Positions 41,242-50,974 are shown, counted from the first letter of the stretch. The stretch is 64,000 bases of DNA from Aeromicrobium stalagmiti (GCF_013283745.1 NZ_JABSTZ010000004.1:1-64000), one strand, 5' to 3'. Translations and numbers: made by a program. The notes: generated from the letters alone by a model not told the origin.

Positions 41242-41273
41242 GGGGCCACCGCCGCGGGGATGCTCTTCGTCAT
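41238..41273 (-). CDS. 11-codon micro-ORF coupled to the CobW-family gene
   Basis: On the minus strand AGGAG stands 6 bases before an ATG that opens the peptide [11 protein letters not shown]; its TGA overlaps the ATG of the CobW-family gene (ATGA). The larger gene has no ribosome binding site of its own, so ribosomes probably reach it by termination-reinitiation here. It may be a leader peptide or simply a coupling device. Confidence 0.5.
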   Translation of the reverse strand: MTKSIPAAVAP

Positions 41274-41290
41274 GACTTGCTCCTGTGGGT

Positions 41291-41317
41291 AGACTTAATG
41301 AGAATGATTGTCAGTCT
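41291..41317. promoter_or_regulatory. Zur box controlling both divergent operons
   Basis: TGAGAATGATTGTCA (41299-41313) is a close match to the actinobacterial Zur operator TGAAAATGATTTTCA. It sits in a longer palindrome bounded by AGACT (41291-41295) and AGTCT (41313-41317). It lies 17 bases before rpmB and 25 bases before the micro-ORF, so zinc-loaded Zur could repress both directions. Confidence 0.85.
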
Positions 41318-41333
41318 ACATAAGGAGCGGCGC

Positions 41334-41570
41334 ATGTCACGGGTGTGTCAGGTCACGGGCGCGACGGTGGGGTTCGGTCACCACGTCTCGCACTCGCACC
41401 GTCGGACCAAGAGGCGGTTCGACGCCAACATCGGGCGCAAGCGCTACTGGGTGCCGACCTGGGGGCGTCACGTGACGCTGCGGGTCAGCGCCCGAGGCAT
41501 CAAGACGATCGACGTCCGCGGCATCGACGCCGTGGTCGCAGACATCCAGGCACGAGGAGAGAAGATCTGA
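41334..41570 (+). CDS. rpmB: Zinc-free ribosomal protein bL28 paralog
   Basis: A 78-residue bL28. [20 protein letters not shown] and [14 protein letters not shown] are family blocks; only one cysteine of the zinc-binding set remains. AAGGAG lies 8 bases before the ATG. It heads rpmB-rpmG-rpsN, in which each stop overlaps the next start as TGATG, directly behind the Zur box. Confidence 0.95.
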   Translation: MSRVCQVTGATVGFGHHVSHSHRRTKRRFDANIGRKRYWVPTWGRHVTLRVSARGIKTIDVRGIDAVVADIQARGEKI

Positions 41571-41740
41571 TGGCACGCAAGGGCAACGACATCCGTCCCA
41601 TCGTCAAGCTGCGGTCGACCGCGGGCACCGGCTTCACGTACGTCACCCGCAAGAACCGTCGTAACGACCCCGACCGGATCGTCCTGCGCAAGTTCGACCC
41701 CGTGGTCCGCCAGCACGTCGACTTCCGCGAGGAGCGCTGA
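41570..41740 (+). CDS. rpmG: Zinc-free ribosomal protein bL33 paralog
   Basis: A 56-residue bL33: [20 protein letters not shown] and [20 protein letters not shown]. The CxxC pairs of the zinc-binding form are absent. It shares one base with the rpmB stop and with the rpsN start. Confidence 0.95.
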   Translation: MARKGNDIRPIVKLRSTAGTGFTYVTRKNRRNDPDRIVLRKFDPVVRQHVDFREER

Positions 41741-42045
41741 TGGCCAGGCGCAGCAAGATCGTCGCCAACGAGCGCCGCAAGGTGGTCGTGGAGCGGTACG
41801 CGGAGCGGCGGTCCGCGTTGCGGTCCGCCGCGAGGGATCGTGGGCTCCCGCTCGACGAACGGATCGCGGCCGGGCGGGCGCTCGCGCGCCTGCCGCGCGA
41901 CTCCTCGCCGGTGCGGGTGCGCAACCGCGACCAGGTCGACGGTCGGCCGCGGGGCTACGTCGGCCTCGCCGGGCTGTCGCGCATCCGGTTCCGGACTGCG
42001 GCCCACCGGGGCGAGCTGCCCGGCATCACGACGTCGAGCTGGTGA
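41740..42045 (+). CDS. rpsN: Zinc-free ribosomal protein uS14 paralog
   Basis: A 101-residue uS14 of the long, zinc-independent form. [20 protein letters not shown] and RDSSPVRVRNRDQVDGRPRG are family blocks. Residues that carry the CxxC pairs in the short zinc form are not cysteine. It is the last gene on the right of the Zur box and is followed 27 bases later by the end of tRNA-Arg on the other strand. Confidence 0.95.
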   Translation: MARRSKIVANERRKVVVERYAERRSALRSAARDRGLPLDERIAAGRALARLPRDSSPVRVRNRDQVDGRPRGYVGLAGLSRIRFRTAAHRGELPGITTSSW

Positions 42046-42072
42046 CACGGGTGGGCGGGAGCGGGGACGGGG

Positions 42073-42146
42073 TGCGCCCGGCAGGACTCGAACCTGCGAC
42101 CTAGAGATTAGAAGGCTCTTGCTCTATCCAGCTGAGCTACGGGCGC
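42073..42146 (-). tRNA. tRNA-Arg(UCU)
   Basis: A 74-base tRNA read leftward. The acceptor GCGCCCG pairs with CGGGCGC before discriminator A; the anticodon loop CTTCTAA has anticodon UCU; the T-loop is TTCGAGT. The anticodon stem AGAGC/TCTCT has a C-U mismatch at its base next to the loop. CCA is not encoded. Confidence 0.94.
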
Positions 42147-42213
42147 GCTGAGGCCAGACTATCGGCGCTGCTCACCGCGGCTGTCACGTCCCGCGCACCG
42201 AAGGGCGATGCCC

Positions 42214-42219
42214 TACGAT
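42214..42219 (+). promoter_or_regulatory. Leaderless -10 element for the PrsW-like gene
   Basis: TACGAT lies 7 bases before the GTG at 42227 with no Shine-Dalgarno sequence. Confidence 0.45.
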
Positions 42220-42226
42220 CTGACGG

Positions 42227-43411
42227 GTGACGGACGTGACAGCCAGCCCGATTCCAGCCGCGCTGCCCCCCTATCGCGAGGTGGTCCGTCAGCGGGGCCG
42301 CACGCTGCTGCTCGTCAGCTTCATCGTGATCGCGATCGCCGGAGCAGTGGGCGGCATCGGCATCTCGCTCAGCGCGGGCTCGGGCGAGGGCACCGGCCTG
42401 TCGCTCTTCTACGCGATGATCCCGCTGCCGCTGCTGTGGTTCGTCTTCTGGTGGCTCGACCGCTACGAGCCCGAGCCGCGCCGCTACAAGTTCGCGGGCT
42501 TCGTCTGGGGCGGGGTCGTCGCCGTCGCGATCGCCCTGACCCTCGAGCTCTGGGCGCAGAAGGCGTTCGACCTGAGCGACGACGCGACGGCGTCCTTCGT
42601 CGCGCCGCTGGCCGAGGAGCCGGCGAAGTGTCTGTTCCTGCTGCTGACGTTCGTGCGCTCGCGCCGCGTCATCGACGGGGTGCTCGACGGACTCATCTAC
42701 GCCGGCATCGTCGGCATCGGCTTCGCGTTCATCGAGAACATCGGCTACTACGCCAGCAGCTACACCGAGTCGGCCGACTACCAGGTCGCCGGCGCCGGTG
42801 GCGTCACCAGCACGTTCGTGGTCCGTGGGCTGTTCAGCCCCTTCGCGCACCCGCTGTTCACCGCCGCGTTCGGCGTGGCGATCGGCCTCGCCGTCTCGCG
42901 CAAGTCCAAGGTCGCCCGTTTCCTCATCGGGACGCTGGGCCTGGCGGCGAGCATCGGCCTGCACGCCCTCTGGAACGGCTCGCTGAGCTATGACGAGACG
43001 GGCACGGCCTTCGTCCTGGCCTACCTGGCGCTCGCCGCACTGCTGCTGGCCACGGCCGTCCTGGCCATCGTGGTCCGCGTGCGACAGGTGCGGATCCTGG
43101 AGCGGTCGCTGTCGTACGTCGCGCAGCGCGGCTGGATCCACCCGGCGGAGATCCCCTACCTGTCGCGCTTCGGCCATCGCAAGGCCGCGCGGCGATTTGC
43201 GACCAAGAACCACGGCAAGGTGGCCGGTCAGGTCGTCAAGCGATATCAACGGCTGTCGAGCGAGATGGCCTTCCTGCACGACGCGCTGATGAGCGGCCGT
43301 TCCAAGCCGCACGGGGTCGAACGCACCTATGCGCTGCTCGACGCGATGTACGCGCTGCGGCCGGCACTCCGATTCCCACCGGCGCTGCAGAACACCACTC
43401 GTCACTCCTGA
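42227..43411 (+). CDS. PrsW-family intramembrane metalloprotease
   Basis: A 394-residue membrane protein with about eight helices. PrsW motifs are WWLDRYEPEPRRYKFAGF, the catalytic APLAEEPAKCL (EExxK), LIYAGIVGIGFAFIENIGYY (ExxxN region) and a zinc-binding FAHPLFTAAFG. B. subtilis PrsW starts release of a sigma factor by cleaving its anti-sigma; no such pair is nearby here. The C-terminal 130 residues are cytosolic and basic. It has a GTG start behind a TACGAT box. Confidence 0.88.
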   Translation: MTDVTASPIPAALPPYREVVRQRGRTLLLVSFIVIAIAGAVGGIGISLSAGSGEGTGLSLFYAMIPLPLLWFVFWWLDRYEPEPRRYKFAGFVWGGVVAVAIALTLELWAQKAFDLSDDATASFVAPLAEEPAKCLFLLLTFVRSRRVIDGVLDGLIYAGIVGIGFAFIENIGYYASSYTESADYQVAGAGGVTSTFVVRGLFSPFAHPLFTAAFGVAIGLAVSRKSKVARFLIGTLGLAASIGLHALWNGSLSYDETGTAFVLAYLALAALLLATAVLAIVVRVRQVRILERSLSYVAQRGWIHPAEIPYLSRFGHRKAARRFATKNHGKVAGQVVKRYQRLSSEMAFLHDALMSGRSKPHGVERTYALLDAMYALRPALRFPPALQNTTRHS

Positions 43412-43513
43412 CCCCCGTGCCGCACGAGCCGCGGCCACGAAGTGGCCTCAAGTCGACTAATCTGTCTGTACACCCACCCACAGCAGATTCACCGTCGACG
43501 AGAGGAGCAGCCC

Positions 43514-45229
43514 GTGCCCGGCGACCACGCTTCGGCCGAGCTCCTCGCGGCCATGGGATCGCTGCTCATCACCGTGCGCGACGTCCCGCTGCGTCTCGAC
43601 ACGCCGGGCATCGACGAGGCGCGTGAGACGCAGGCCGCGGTCACCGACCAGCTCTCCGACTACGTGCTGCCGCGTCTGGTTCAGCTGGACGCCCCGCTGC
43701 TGGCCGTCGTCGGCGGGTCGACCGGGGCCGGCAAGTCGACGCTCGTCAACTCCCTGGTGGGGGAGCGGGTCACCGAGTCGGGCGTGCTGAGGCCGACCAC
43801 CCGCTCGCCGGTGCTCGTGCACCACCCCGACGACGCGGCGTGGTTCCAGCCCGATCGCATCCTGCCCGACCTGCCGCGGACCCTGGCGATCGGCAACGAC
43901 TCCTACGCCCTGCGACTGGCGTCCTCCGCCAAGATCCCGAAGGGTCTGGCGATCCTCGACGCCCCCGACGTCGACTCGATCGACAAGGGCAACCGCGACC
44001 TGGCGGCCCAGCTGCTCGCTGCCGCCGACCTGTGGCTGTTCGTGACGTCCGCTGCCCGCTACGCCGACCAGGTCCCGTGGGACTACCTGCGTCAGGCCGC
44101 CGAGCGCAGCACCTCGGTCGCCGTCGTGCTCGACCGCACGAGCGACGAGGCCGTCATCGAGGTGCGGGGCCACCTGGCCCGCATGATGACGTCGCGCGGG
44201 CTGTCCGACTCGCCCCTGTTCACCGTGCCCGAGTCGGGGCTCGACGCCGACGGGCTGCTGCCCGCCGACGCCGTCGCGCCGATGGTCGGCTGGCTGCACG
44301 AGCTGGCCGCCGACCCCAAGGCCCGCCAGATGGTCGTCCACCGCACCCTCGACGGGGCCGTGCGACACGTCGTGCTGCGCACGCACGACGTCGCCGACGC
44401 GCTCGACGCCCAGATCGAGGTCGCCGAGTCGCTCTATCGCGACGCCGAGACGATCCAGCGCAAGGAGCTCGACGAGCTCGCGACCCAGACGTCCGACGGC
44501 ACGCTGCTGCGTGGCGAGGTGCTGGCCAGCTGGCAGGAGTTCGTCGGCACCGGCGAGCTGCTGAAGTCGGTCGAGGAGAAGGTCAGCCGCATCCGCGACC
44601 GGTTCGTCGACGGCATGACCGGCAAGCGCACCCGGTCCACCGAGGTCGTCGACGCGATCGAGACCGCCGTGCACATGCTGCTCGTCGAGCACGCGGAGTC
44701 CGCAGCCGAGCAGATCGCGCGCAGCTGGGGCGGCTCCACGCCTGGCCGGCAGATGCTCGACCGCCAGCGCGGCCTCGACCGTGCCTCGCAGGACTTCCGC
44801 GTCAAGGCCGAGCGCACCGTCCACGACTGGCGTCAGTCCGTGCTCGAGCTCGTCCGCGTCGAGGGGGCCGACAAGCGCATGACCGCACGGTTCCTCGCGT
44901 TCGGGGTCAACGGCATCGCCGTGGCCCTGATGATCGTCATGTTCTCGCGCAGCACCGACGGCACGGGTGCCGGCGGCACGGCAACCCTCGGCCGCAAGCT
45001 GCTCGACGCGATCTTCGGCGAGGCCGTGGTCGACGACCTGGTCGAACGCGCCCACGCCGACCTCGACTCCCGCGTCGCGGCTCTGTTCGAGACCGAGCTC
45101 CACCGGTTCCACACCCTGCTCGACCCGCCCGAGACCCTCAAGATCGTCCAGGCGACCCTGCGCGAGGCGGCCCGCAAGGCCGAGTACGCCCGGCACGCCG
45201 ACTTCCTGGACGGAGAGACGACGTCATGA
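43514..45229 (+). CDS. Dynamin-like GTPase, first of a pair
   Basis: A 571-residue GTPase. The P-loop is LLAVVGGSTGAGKSTLVNSL, with a following G2-like VLRPTTRSPVLVHH and G3-like LAILDAPDVDSID; long helices follow and a hydrophobic segment (GVNGIAVALMIVMFS) is seen near residue 470. It belongs to the dynamin-like/YfjP-type P-loop proteins. The GTG at 43514 is preferred since GAGGAG precedes it by 6 bases. Its stop overlaps the second GTPase (ATGA), so the two are expressed together and may form a membrane-acting hetero-oligomer. Confidence 0.85.
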   Translation: MPGDHASAELLAAMGSLLITVRDVPLRLDTPGIDEARETQAAVTDQLSDYVLPRLVQLDAPLLAVVGGSTGAGKSTLVNSLVGERVTESGVLRPTTRSPVLVHHPDDAAWFQPDRILPDLPRTLAIGNDSYALRLASSAKIPKGLAILDAPDVDSIDKGNRDLAAQLLAAADLWLFVTSAARYADQVPWDYLRQAAERSTSVAVVLDRTSDEAVIEVRGHLARMMTSRGLSDSPLFTVPESGLDADGLLPADAVAPMVGWLHELAADPKARQMVVHRTLDGAVRHVVLRTHDVADALDAQIEVAESLYRDAETIQRKELDELATQTSDGTLLRGEVLASWQEFVGTGELLKSVEEKVSRIRDRFVDGMTGKRTRSTEVVDAIETAVHMLLVEHAESAAEQIARSWGGSTPGRQMLDRQRGLDRASQDFRVKAERTVHDWRQSVLELVRVEGADKRMTARFLAFGVNGIAVALMIVMFSRSTDGTGAGGTATLGRKLLDAIFGEAVVDDLVERAHADLDSRVAALFETELHRFHTLLDPPETLKIVQATLREAARKAEYARHADFLDGETTS

Positions 45230-46875
45230 CATCCACGGTCGAGGCCAGCGAGGTCGTCTTCGGCGGCGTGCGCAACGACGTCGCAGCCCGCCTCGAGGGC
45301 CTGACCCGTGCGGTCACCGCCAGCCGCGGTCGCATCGACGACGAGATCCTGGCTCCCGCCGAGATGCTGTCCGGTCGCGCCGCGGAGCGGCTGACCCTGT
45401 CCGGCGAGCACACGATCGTCGCACTGGCGGGTGCCACGGGCTCCGGCAAGTCGTCGCTGTTCAACTCGTTGACCGATCTGGAGCTGGCCGGCGTGGGCGT
45501 GCGTCGCCCGACGACGTCGTGGGCCCTGGCCTGCGCGTGGGGTCCCGACGGCGCCCAGGGCCTGCTCGAGTGGATGGGCATCCCCGCGCGCCACCAGGTG
45601 TCACGCATGAGCATGCTCGACCACTCGGCCGAGGACACCAAGCTCGACGGGCTCGTGCTGCTCGACCTGCCCGACCACGACTCGACCGAGGTCTCGCACC
45701 ACCTCGAGATGGACCGGCTGGTCAAGTACGCCGACCTGCTCGTGTGGGTCCTCGACCCGCAGAAGTACGCCGATGCCGCGATCCACGACCGCTACATCCG
45801 GCCCATGGCTGCCTACAGCGACGTGACCCTCGTCGTGCTCAACCAGATCGACCGCATCCCGTTCGAGGAGCGCGAGCGTGCGATGGCCGACGTCCGACGC
45901 ATCCTCGCCGACGAGGGACTGCCCGACGTCGCCGTCCTCGGTGTGTCGGCGACCCGGGGCGACGGCATCGAGGACCTCAAGCGCGAGCTCGCCGCACGGA
46001 TCCGCGCGAAGACCTCGGCCAAGGGGCGCCTGGCGTCCGACATCTCCGCCGCCGCCGAGGTCATCGCCCAGGTCGGTGGCTCGGCCGCCGCCCCGGGCAT
46101 CAGCCCCGCGGACCGCCAGGCCCTCGACGATGCCCTGGTCGACTGCGCGGGCGTGCCCCAGCTCGTCGATGCCATCGCGGCGTCGACCCGGCGTCGCGCC
46201 GTGCTCCGCACCGGTTGGCCCGTCGCCCGGTGGATCGGGCGCCTGGGCAAGAAGCCGCTCGACGAGCTGGAGCTCGGCGACGACCTCTCGCTCTCGTCGC
46301 TGGCGCGGGTCGCGCTGCCCGAGGCAGGCAACGTGCAGCGGGCCAACGCCGAGCTCGCGATCCGCGACCTGGCCGACAAGGCCGCCGTGGGCCTCGAGCG
46401 GCCGTGGCGTGACGCGGTCCGCGACGCCTCCAGCCCGCAGGGTGAGGACATCATCGGCGAGCTCGACGCCGCGATCCACGCGACGAGCGTCGACGTCGCC
46501 AAGCCCTCCGCGTGGTGGGTGGTCGTCCAGGCCGTCCAGATGCTCGGCATCGTCGTGGCCGGCGCGGGTCTGCTGTGGCTCGCTGCTCAGGGCATCACGC
46601 AGTTCTCGACGGCCGACATGCCCGACCTCGGTGAGGTCGCCGGCGTCCCGATGGCCGCCGTGGTCACGGTAGGCGCCCTGGTCGGCGGCATCGTGCTTGC
46701 CGGCCTGTCGCGCATCGCCTCGCGAATCGGTGGTCGGCGCAAGGCCGCACGGGCCGATCGCGAGCTGCGGTCGGCCATCGACCGCGTCGCCGCTGACAAG
46801 GTCATCGCGCCGGTCCAGGTCGAGCTCGACTCCTACGGCGCCTACCGCTCAGGCATCCTCACCGCCCTGGGGTGA
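45226..46875 (+). CDS. Dynamin-like/YfjP-type GTPase, second of a pair
   Basis: A 549-residue GTPase with P-loop VALAGATGSGKSSLFNSLT, switch region VRRPTTSWALAC, G3 VLLDLPDHDST and G4 VVLNQIDRI. Two transmembrane helices lie near residues 430-500 (VVQAVQMLGIVVAGAGLLWLAA and VPMAAVVTVGALVGGIVLAG). The layout matches bacterial dynamin-like proteins that work in pairs on membranes. It is translationally coupled to the GTPase upstream. The fusion-like partnership suggests a role in envelope or septum remodelling, not proven here. Confidence 0.86.
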   Translation: MTSTVEASEVVFGGVRNDVAARLEGLTRAVTASRGRIDDEILAPAEMLSGRAAERLTLSGEHTIVALAGATGSGKSSLFNSLTDLELAGVGVRRPTTSWALACAWGPDGAQGLLEWMGIPARHQVSRMSMLDHSAEDTKLDGLVLLDLPDHDSTEVSHHLEMDRLVKYADLLVWVLDPQKYADAAIHDRYIRPMAAYSDVTLVVLNQIDRIPFEERERAMADVRRILADEGLPDVAVLGVSATRGDGIEDLKRELAARIRAKTSAKGRLASDISAAAEVIAQVGGSAAAPGISPADRQALDDALVDCAGVPQLVDAIAASTRRRAVLRTGWPVARWIGRLGKKPLDELELGDDLSLSSLARVALPEAGNVQRANAELAIRDLADKAAVGLERPWRDAVRDASSPQGEDIIGELDAAIHATSVDVAKPSAWWVVVQAVQMLGIVVAGAGLLWLAAQGITQFSTADMPDLGEVAGVPMAAVVTVGALVGGIVLAGLSRIASRIGGRRKAARADRELRSAIDRVAADKVIAPVQVELDSYGAYRSGILTALG

Positions 46876-47001
46876 GGATGCGCTCGACCGACTCTCCACA
46901 GGTGCCGGTGCGCACGCGGTCGTCCACAGGCAGGGGGAGTGCGGTTTCTCGCTGCGTCGTGCCGGGTGAGGCTGGAGCTCCTCACATCGAAGGAGACCTC
47001 C

Positions 47002-47451
47002 ATGTCGTACGACAACATGCTCACGTTCCACGGCCACGTCGGCACCCCGGTCGAGGTGCGCGAGGGCAGCAGCGTTCCCTGGGTCGTGTTCCGGGTCGCG
47101 TCCACGCCGAGCGTCTGGGACCAGGCCAGCCGGTCGTGGCGCGACCTGCCGACGACGTGGATGTCGATCAAGGCGTTCCGCCATCTCGCCCAGAACGCTG
47201 CGGAGTCCTTGTCGGTCGGCGACCCCGTCATCGTGATCGGCCGGCTGCGCACGGAGACGTGGACGACCAAGGAGGGCGAGACGCGCGAGAGCACGGTCCT
47301 CGAGGCGTCGACGATCGCCCACGACCTCGGCCGCGGCGTGACCCGCTTCCGCAAGGTCGATCGACAGCAGCAGGCTGCCCCGACGTCCGACGGCACGGCC
47401 GAGGCGCTCGCCGAGCTCGAGTCCCGGCAGGTCGCCACCCCCGCCGCCTGA
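47002..47451 (+). CDS. ssb: Single-stranded DNA-binding protein (SSB family)
   Basis: A 149-residue protein with an N-terminal OB fold (residues 1-115): MSYDNMLTFHGHVGTPVEVR, then PTTWMSIKAFRHLAQNAAES and GDPVIVIGRLRTETWTTKEG. The C-terminal tail (about 30 residues, Gln/Ala-rich) lacks the acidic DDIPF-type tip of the main replicative SSB. This suggests an accessory SSB. AAGGAG lies 6 bases before the ATG at 47002. Confidence 0.88.
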   Translation: MSYDNMLTFHGHVGTPVEVREGSSVPWVVFRVASTPSVWDQASRSWRDLPTTWMSIKAFRHLAQNAAESLSVGDPVIVIGRLRTETWTTKEGETRESTVLEASTIAHDLGRGVTRFRKVDRQQQAAPTSDGTAEALAELESRQVATPAA

Positions 47452-47480
47452 CCGCCGTGGGTCCTGCACAGGGCGCTCGA

Positions 47481-47486
47481 TAGGCT
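47481..47486 (+). promoter_or_regulatory. Leaderless -10 element for ettA
   Basis: TAGGCT lies 7 bases before the ATG at 47494 and supports that start over the GTG at 47488. Confidence 0.5.
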
Positions 47487-47493
47487 GGTGCGC

Positions 47494-49176
<1,683 letters not shown>

Positions 49177-49183
49177 GCAGGCA

Positions 49184-49214
49184 GCAGGGCAGCGGTCAGA
49201 ACCGCTTGCCCTGC
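49184..49214. terminator. Hairpin terminator between ettA and the MarR gene
   Basis: GCAGGGCAGCGGT (49184-49196) pairs with ACCGCTTGCCCTGC (49201-49214) with one bulged T and loop CAGA. It overlaps the last codons of the convergent MarR gene and could serve both. Confidence 0.65.
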
Positions 49215-49678
49215 AGCTGCTCGACGACCTGCTGCATGATGCGCCCCAGGGCCTCGAGGTCGGCCGGGTCGGCGTTCTCGATCAGGTAGTCGTTGACGCC
49301 ACGGACGTGGGTGTGGGCGGCCTCCTCGAGGACGCTGAAGCCGTGGTCAGTGAGGATCGCGGAGACACCTCGCCCGTCGTCGGAGCAGTTGCCGCGCTGC
49401 ACGATGCCCTCGCGCTCGAGGCGGGCGATGGTGTGGGTCACGCGACTGCGGGAGTGCGAGACGGCATCGGCCAGCTCGGCCATGCGGATCGCCCGGTCGG
49501 GAGCCTCGGACAGCCGGACCAGGATCTCGTACTCGGGCATCGAGAGTCCGTGGGCGGTCCGCAGGTCGCGATCGAGCCGGTCCGTGAGGACGGTGGTCCC
49601 ACCGAGGAACGCGCGCCAGATGTGCTGCTGCTCGGTGCTGAGCCACGGGGTGTCGGTGACGGTCTCCATGTGATCCAT
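49196..49678 (-). CDS. MarR-family transcriptional regulator
   Basis: A 160-residue MarR protein with the winged helix-turn-helix: YEILVRLSEAPDRAIRMAELADAVSHSRSRVTHTI followed by LEREGIVQRGNCSDDGRGVSAILTDHG, with the Asp-x-Arg-Gly wing. One cysteine lies in the wing, so redox sensing is possible. It is divergent from yceI, and two copies of an 18-bp MarR-like site lie between. Starts at 49678 and 49669 both fit; GGATGGATC precedes the latter. Confidence 0.9.
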   Translation of the reverse strand: MDHMETVTDTPWLSTEQQHIWRAFLGGTTVLTDRLDRDLRTAHGLSMPEYEILVRLSEAPDRAIRMAELADAVSHSRSRVTHTIARLEREGIVQRGNCSDDGRGVSAILTDHGFSVLEEAAHTHVRGVNDYLIENADPADLEALGRIMQQVVEQLQGKRF

Positions 49679-49696
49679 CCTACGTCGTGAGAGTGT

Positions 49697-49714
49697 TGGT
49701 TGAAGTTTAAACCT
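49697..49714 (-). promoter_or_regulatory. Second, weaker MarR-type operator copy
   Basis: TGGTTGAAGTTTAAACCT matches 11 of 18 positions of the site at 49731-49748. It lies 19 bases before the MarR start and fits an autoregulatory site. Confidence 0.4.
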
Positions 49715-49730
49715 CGTGCTACAGTCTATC

Positions 49731-49748
49731 TTGTTGAATGATCAACTA
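49731..49748 (+). promoter_or_regulatory. MarR-type operator before yceI
   Basis: TTGTTGAATGATCAACTA contains the palindrome GTTGA-ATGA-TCAAC and is 15/18 identical to the pirin-promoter site at 28602-28619. A promoter candidate TTGGTT-18-TACAGT lies just upstream, so a bound repressor would sit on the start site of yceI. Confidence 0.6.
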
Positions 49749-49768
49749 CATACTTTCGAGGAGACACC

Positions 49769-50317
49769 ATGAGCACCGCCACCAGCGTCACCACCGGAAC
49801 CTGGGCTATCGACGCCAGCCACACCGAGATCGGTTTCACCGTTCGCCACCTGATGAGCAAGGTGCGCGGCAAGTTCGAGACCTTCGAGGGCTCGATCGTC
49901 AGCGCCGAGGACATCACGGCCTCGTCGGTCACCGTCTCCGTCGACCTCGCCTCGGTCAACACGAGCAACGCCGACCGTGACGCGCACCTGCGCTCCGGTG
50001 ACTTCTTCAACGCCGAGGAGAACCCGAAGATGACCTTCGTGTCGACCGGCATCGTCGAGAAGGCTGCGGGCGAGTTCGTCGTCACCGGCGACCTGACGAT
50101 CAAGAACATCACGAAGTCCGTCGAGCTGGCCACCGAGTTCCTCGGCGAGGGCGGCGACCCGTGGGGCGGCACGCGCGTCGGCATCGAGGCCTCGACGTCG
50201 ATCAGCCGCAAGGAGTTCGGCATCGACTTCAACATCCCGGTCGAGGGTGCTGACAAGCTCATGATCGGCGACAAGATCTCGATCACGATCGTCGCCGAGG
50301 CCGTCCTCCAGGCCTGA
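49769..50317 (+). CDS. yceI: YceI-family protein
   Basis: A 182-residue lipid-binding-fold protein: TWAIDASHTEIGFTVRHLMS near the start, KVRGKFETFEGSI, NADRDAHLRSGDFFNAEENP and FTGDLTIKN-like strand pairs, all YceI signatures. YceI proteins carry isoprenoid-like lipids in an eight-stranded barrel. No signal peptide is present, so this copy is cytosolic. GAGGAG is placed 6 bases before the ATG. Control by the adjacent MarR regulator is likely. Confidence 0.93.
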   Translation: MSTATSVTTGTWAIDASHTEIGFTVRHLMSKVRGKFETFEGSIVSAEDITASSVTVSVDLASVNTSNADRDAHLRSGDFFNAEENPKMTFVSTGIVEKAAGEFVVTGDLTIKNITKSVELATEFLGEGGDPWGGTRVGIEASTSISRKEFGIDFNIPVEGADKLMIGDKISITIVAEAVLQA

Positions 50318-50324
50318 TCGCCCC

Positions 50325-50915
50325 TCAGGCGCTGCCGGACGACGTCCGCAGCGTCATGCGGACCGCGAGGTCCGCGTGCAGTGCGGCGAGCTCGTGACCT
50401 GAGCGTGACCCGCCGGGCTCGAACCACCGCACGAGGTCGACACCCAGGGACAGCACCGAAAATGCCGTCCCGGGGATGTCGGCCACATCCAGGACGCCCT
50501 GGTCGACACCGTCGGCCAGGGCGTCCTGCATCGTCTTCTCGATACTGCGCCGCAGAGCCGCCACCTCGGCGCGGTGCTCGGGCGTGAGGGCGTGGTACTC
50601 GTACTGGACGATGCGGCCCACTCGGCTGTTGTCGGCGTGCCACAGGCTGAAGTCGTAGACCATGGCACGCAGGCGGGCGACCGGGTCGGTGCTCGACGCG
50701 GCGGCCGCGTTGATCATGGCGAGGGCCGAGCGGTGGCCCGTCAGGCTGACGGTGAAGAGCAGGCTCTCCTTGGAGTCGTGGTGCACGTAGACCGCCGCGG
50801 GGCTCATGCCGGCGCGCGAGGCGATGTCGCGCGTCGTGGTGGCGGCGAACCCCTTCTCGGCAAAGGCCTCGACGGCGGCGTTGATCAGCCGTTCGCGTGC
50901 CGTGACGGTCGTCAT
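50325..50915 (-). CDS. TetR-family transcriptional regulator
   Basis: A 196-residue regulator with an N-terminal TetR helix-turn-helix: RERLINAAVEAFAEKGFAATTTRDIASRAGMSPAAVYVHH, and an all-helical ligand domain ending SVLSLGVDLVRWFEPGG. GGAGG lies 7 bases before the ATG at 50915. It is divergent from the acyl-CoA dehydrogenase gene 99 bases away, and a palindrome lies between. Sensing of an acyl-CoA is a plausible inference from context. Confidence 0.9.
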   Translation of the reverse strand: MTTVTARERLINAAVEAFAEKGFAATTTRDIASRAGMSPAAVYVHHDSKESLLFTVSLTGHRSALAMINAAAASSTDPVARLRAMVYDFSLWHADNSRVGRIVQYEYHALTPEHRAEVAALRRSIEKTMQDALADGVDQGVLDVADIPGTAFSVLSLGVDLVRWFEPGGSRSGHELAALHADLAVRMTLRTSSGSA

Positions 50916-50958
50916 GTCGGTGCCTCCTTGGTTGACAGCATGACGGAGGACTTGCATG

Positions 50959-50974
50959 CTAAGCAAGCGCTTAG
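50959..50974. promoter_or_regulatory. Palindromic TetR operator candidate
   Basis: CTAAGCAAGCGCTTAG has arms CTAAGC and GCTTAG around a 4-base centre. It lies midway between the divergent TetR and acyl-CoA dehydrogenase genes and closely resembles operators of lipid-sensing TetR proteins. GCATG occurs on both flanks. Confidence 0.65.

Noticed and set aside
39261..42045. Defence island or toxin-antitoxin module around the unknown 187-residue protein
   Set aside because: The neighbours are clearly zinc-independent ribosomal proteins with a Zur box; the unknown protein has no toxin or nuclease motif.
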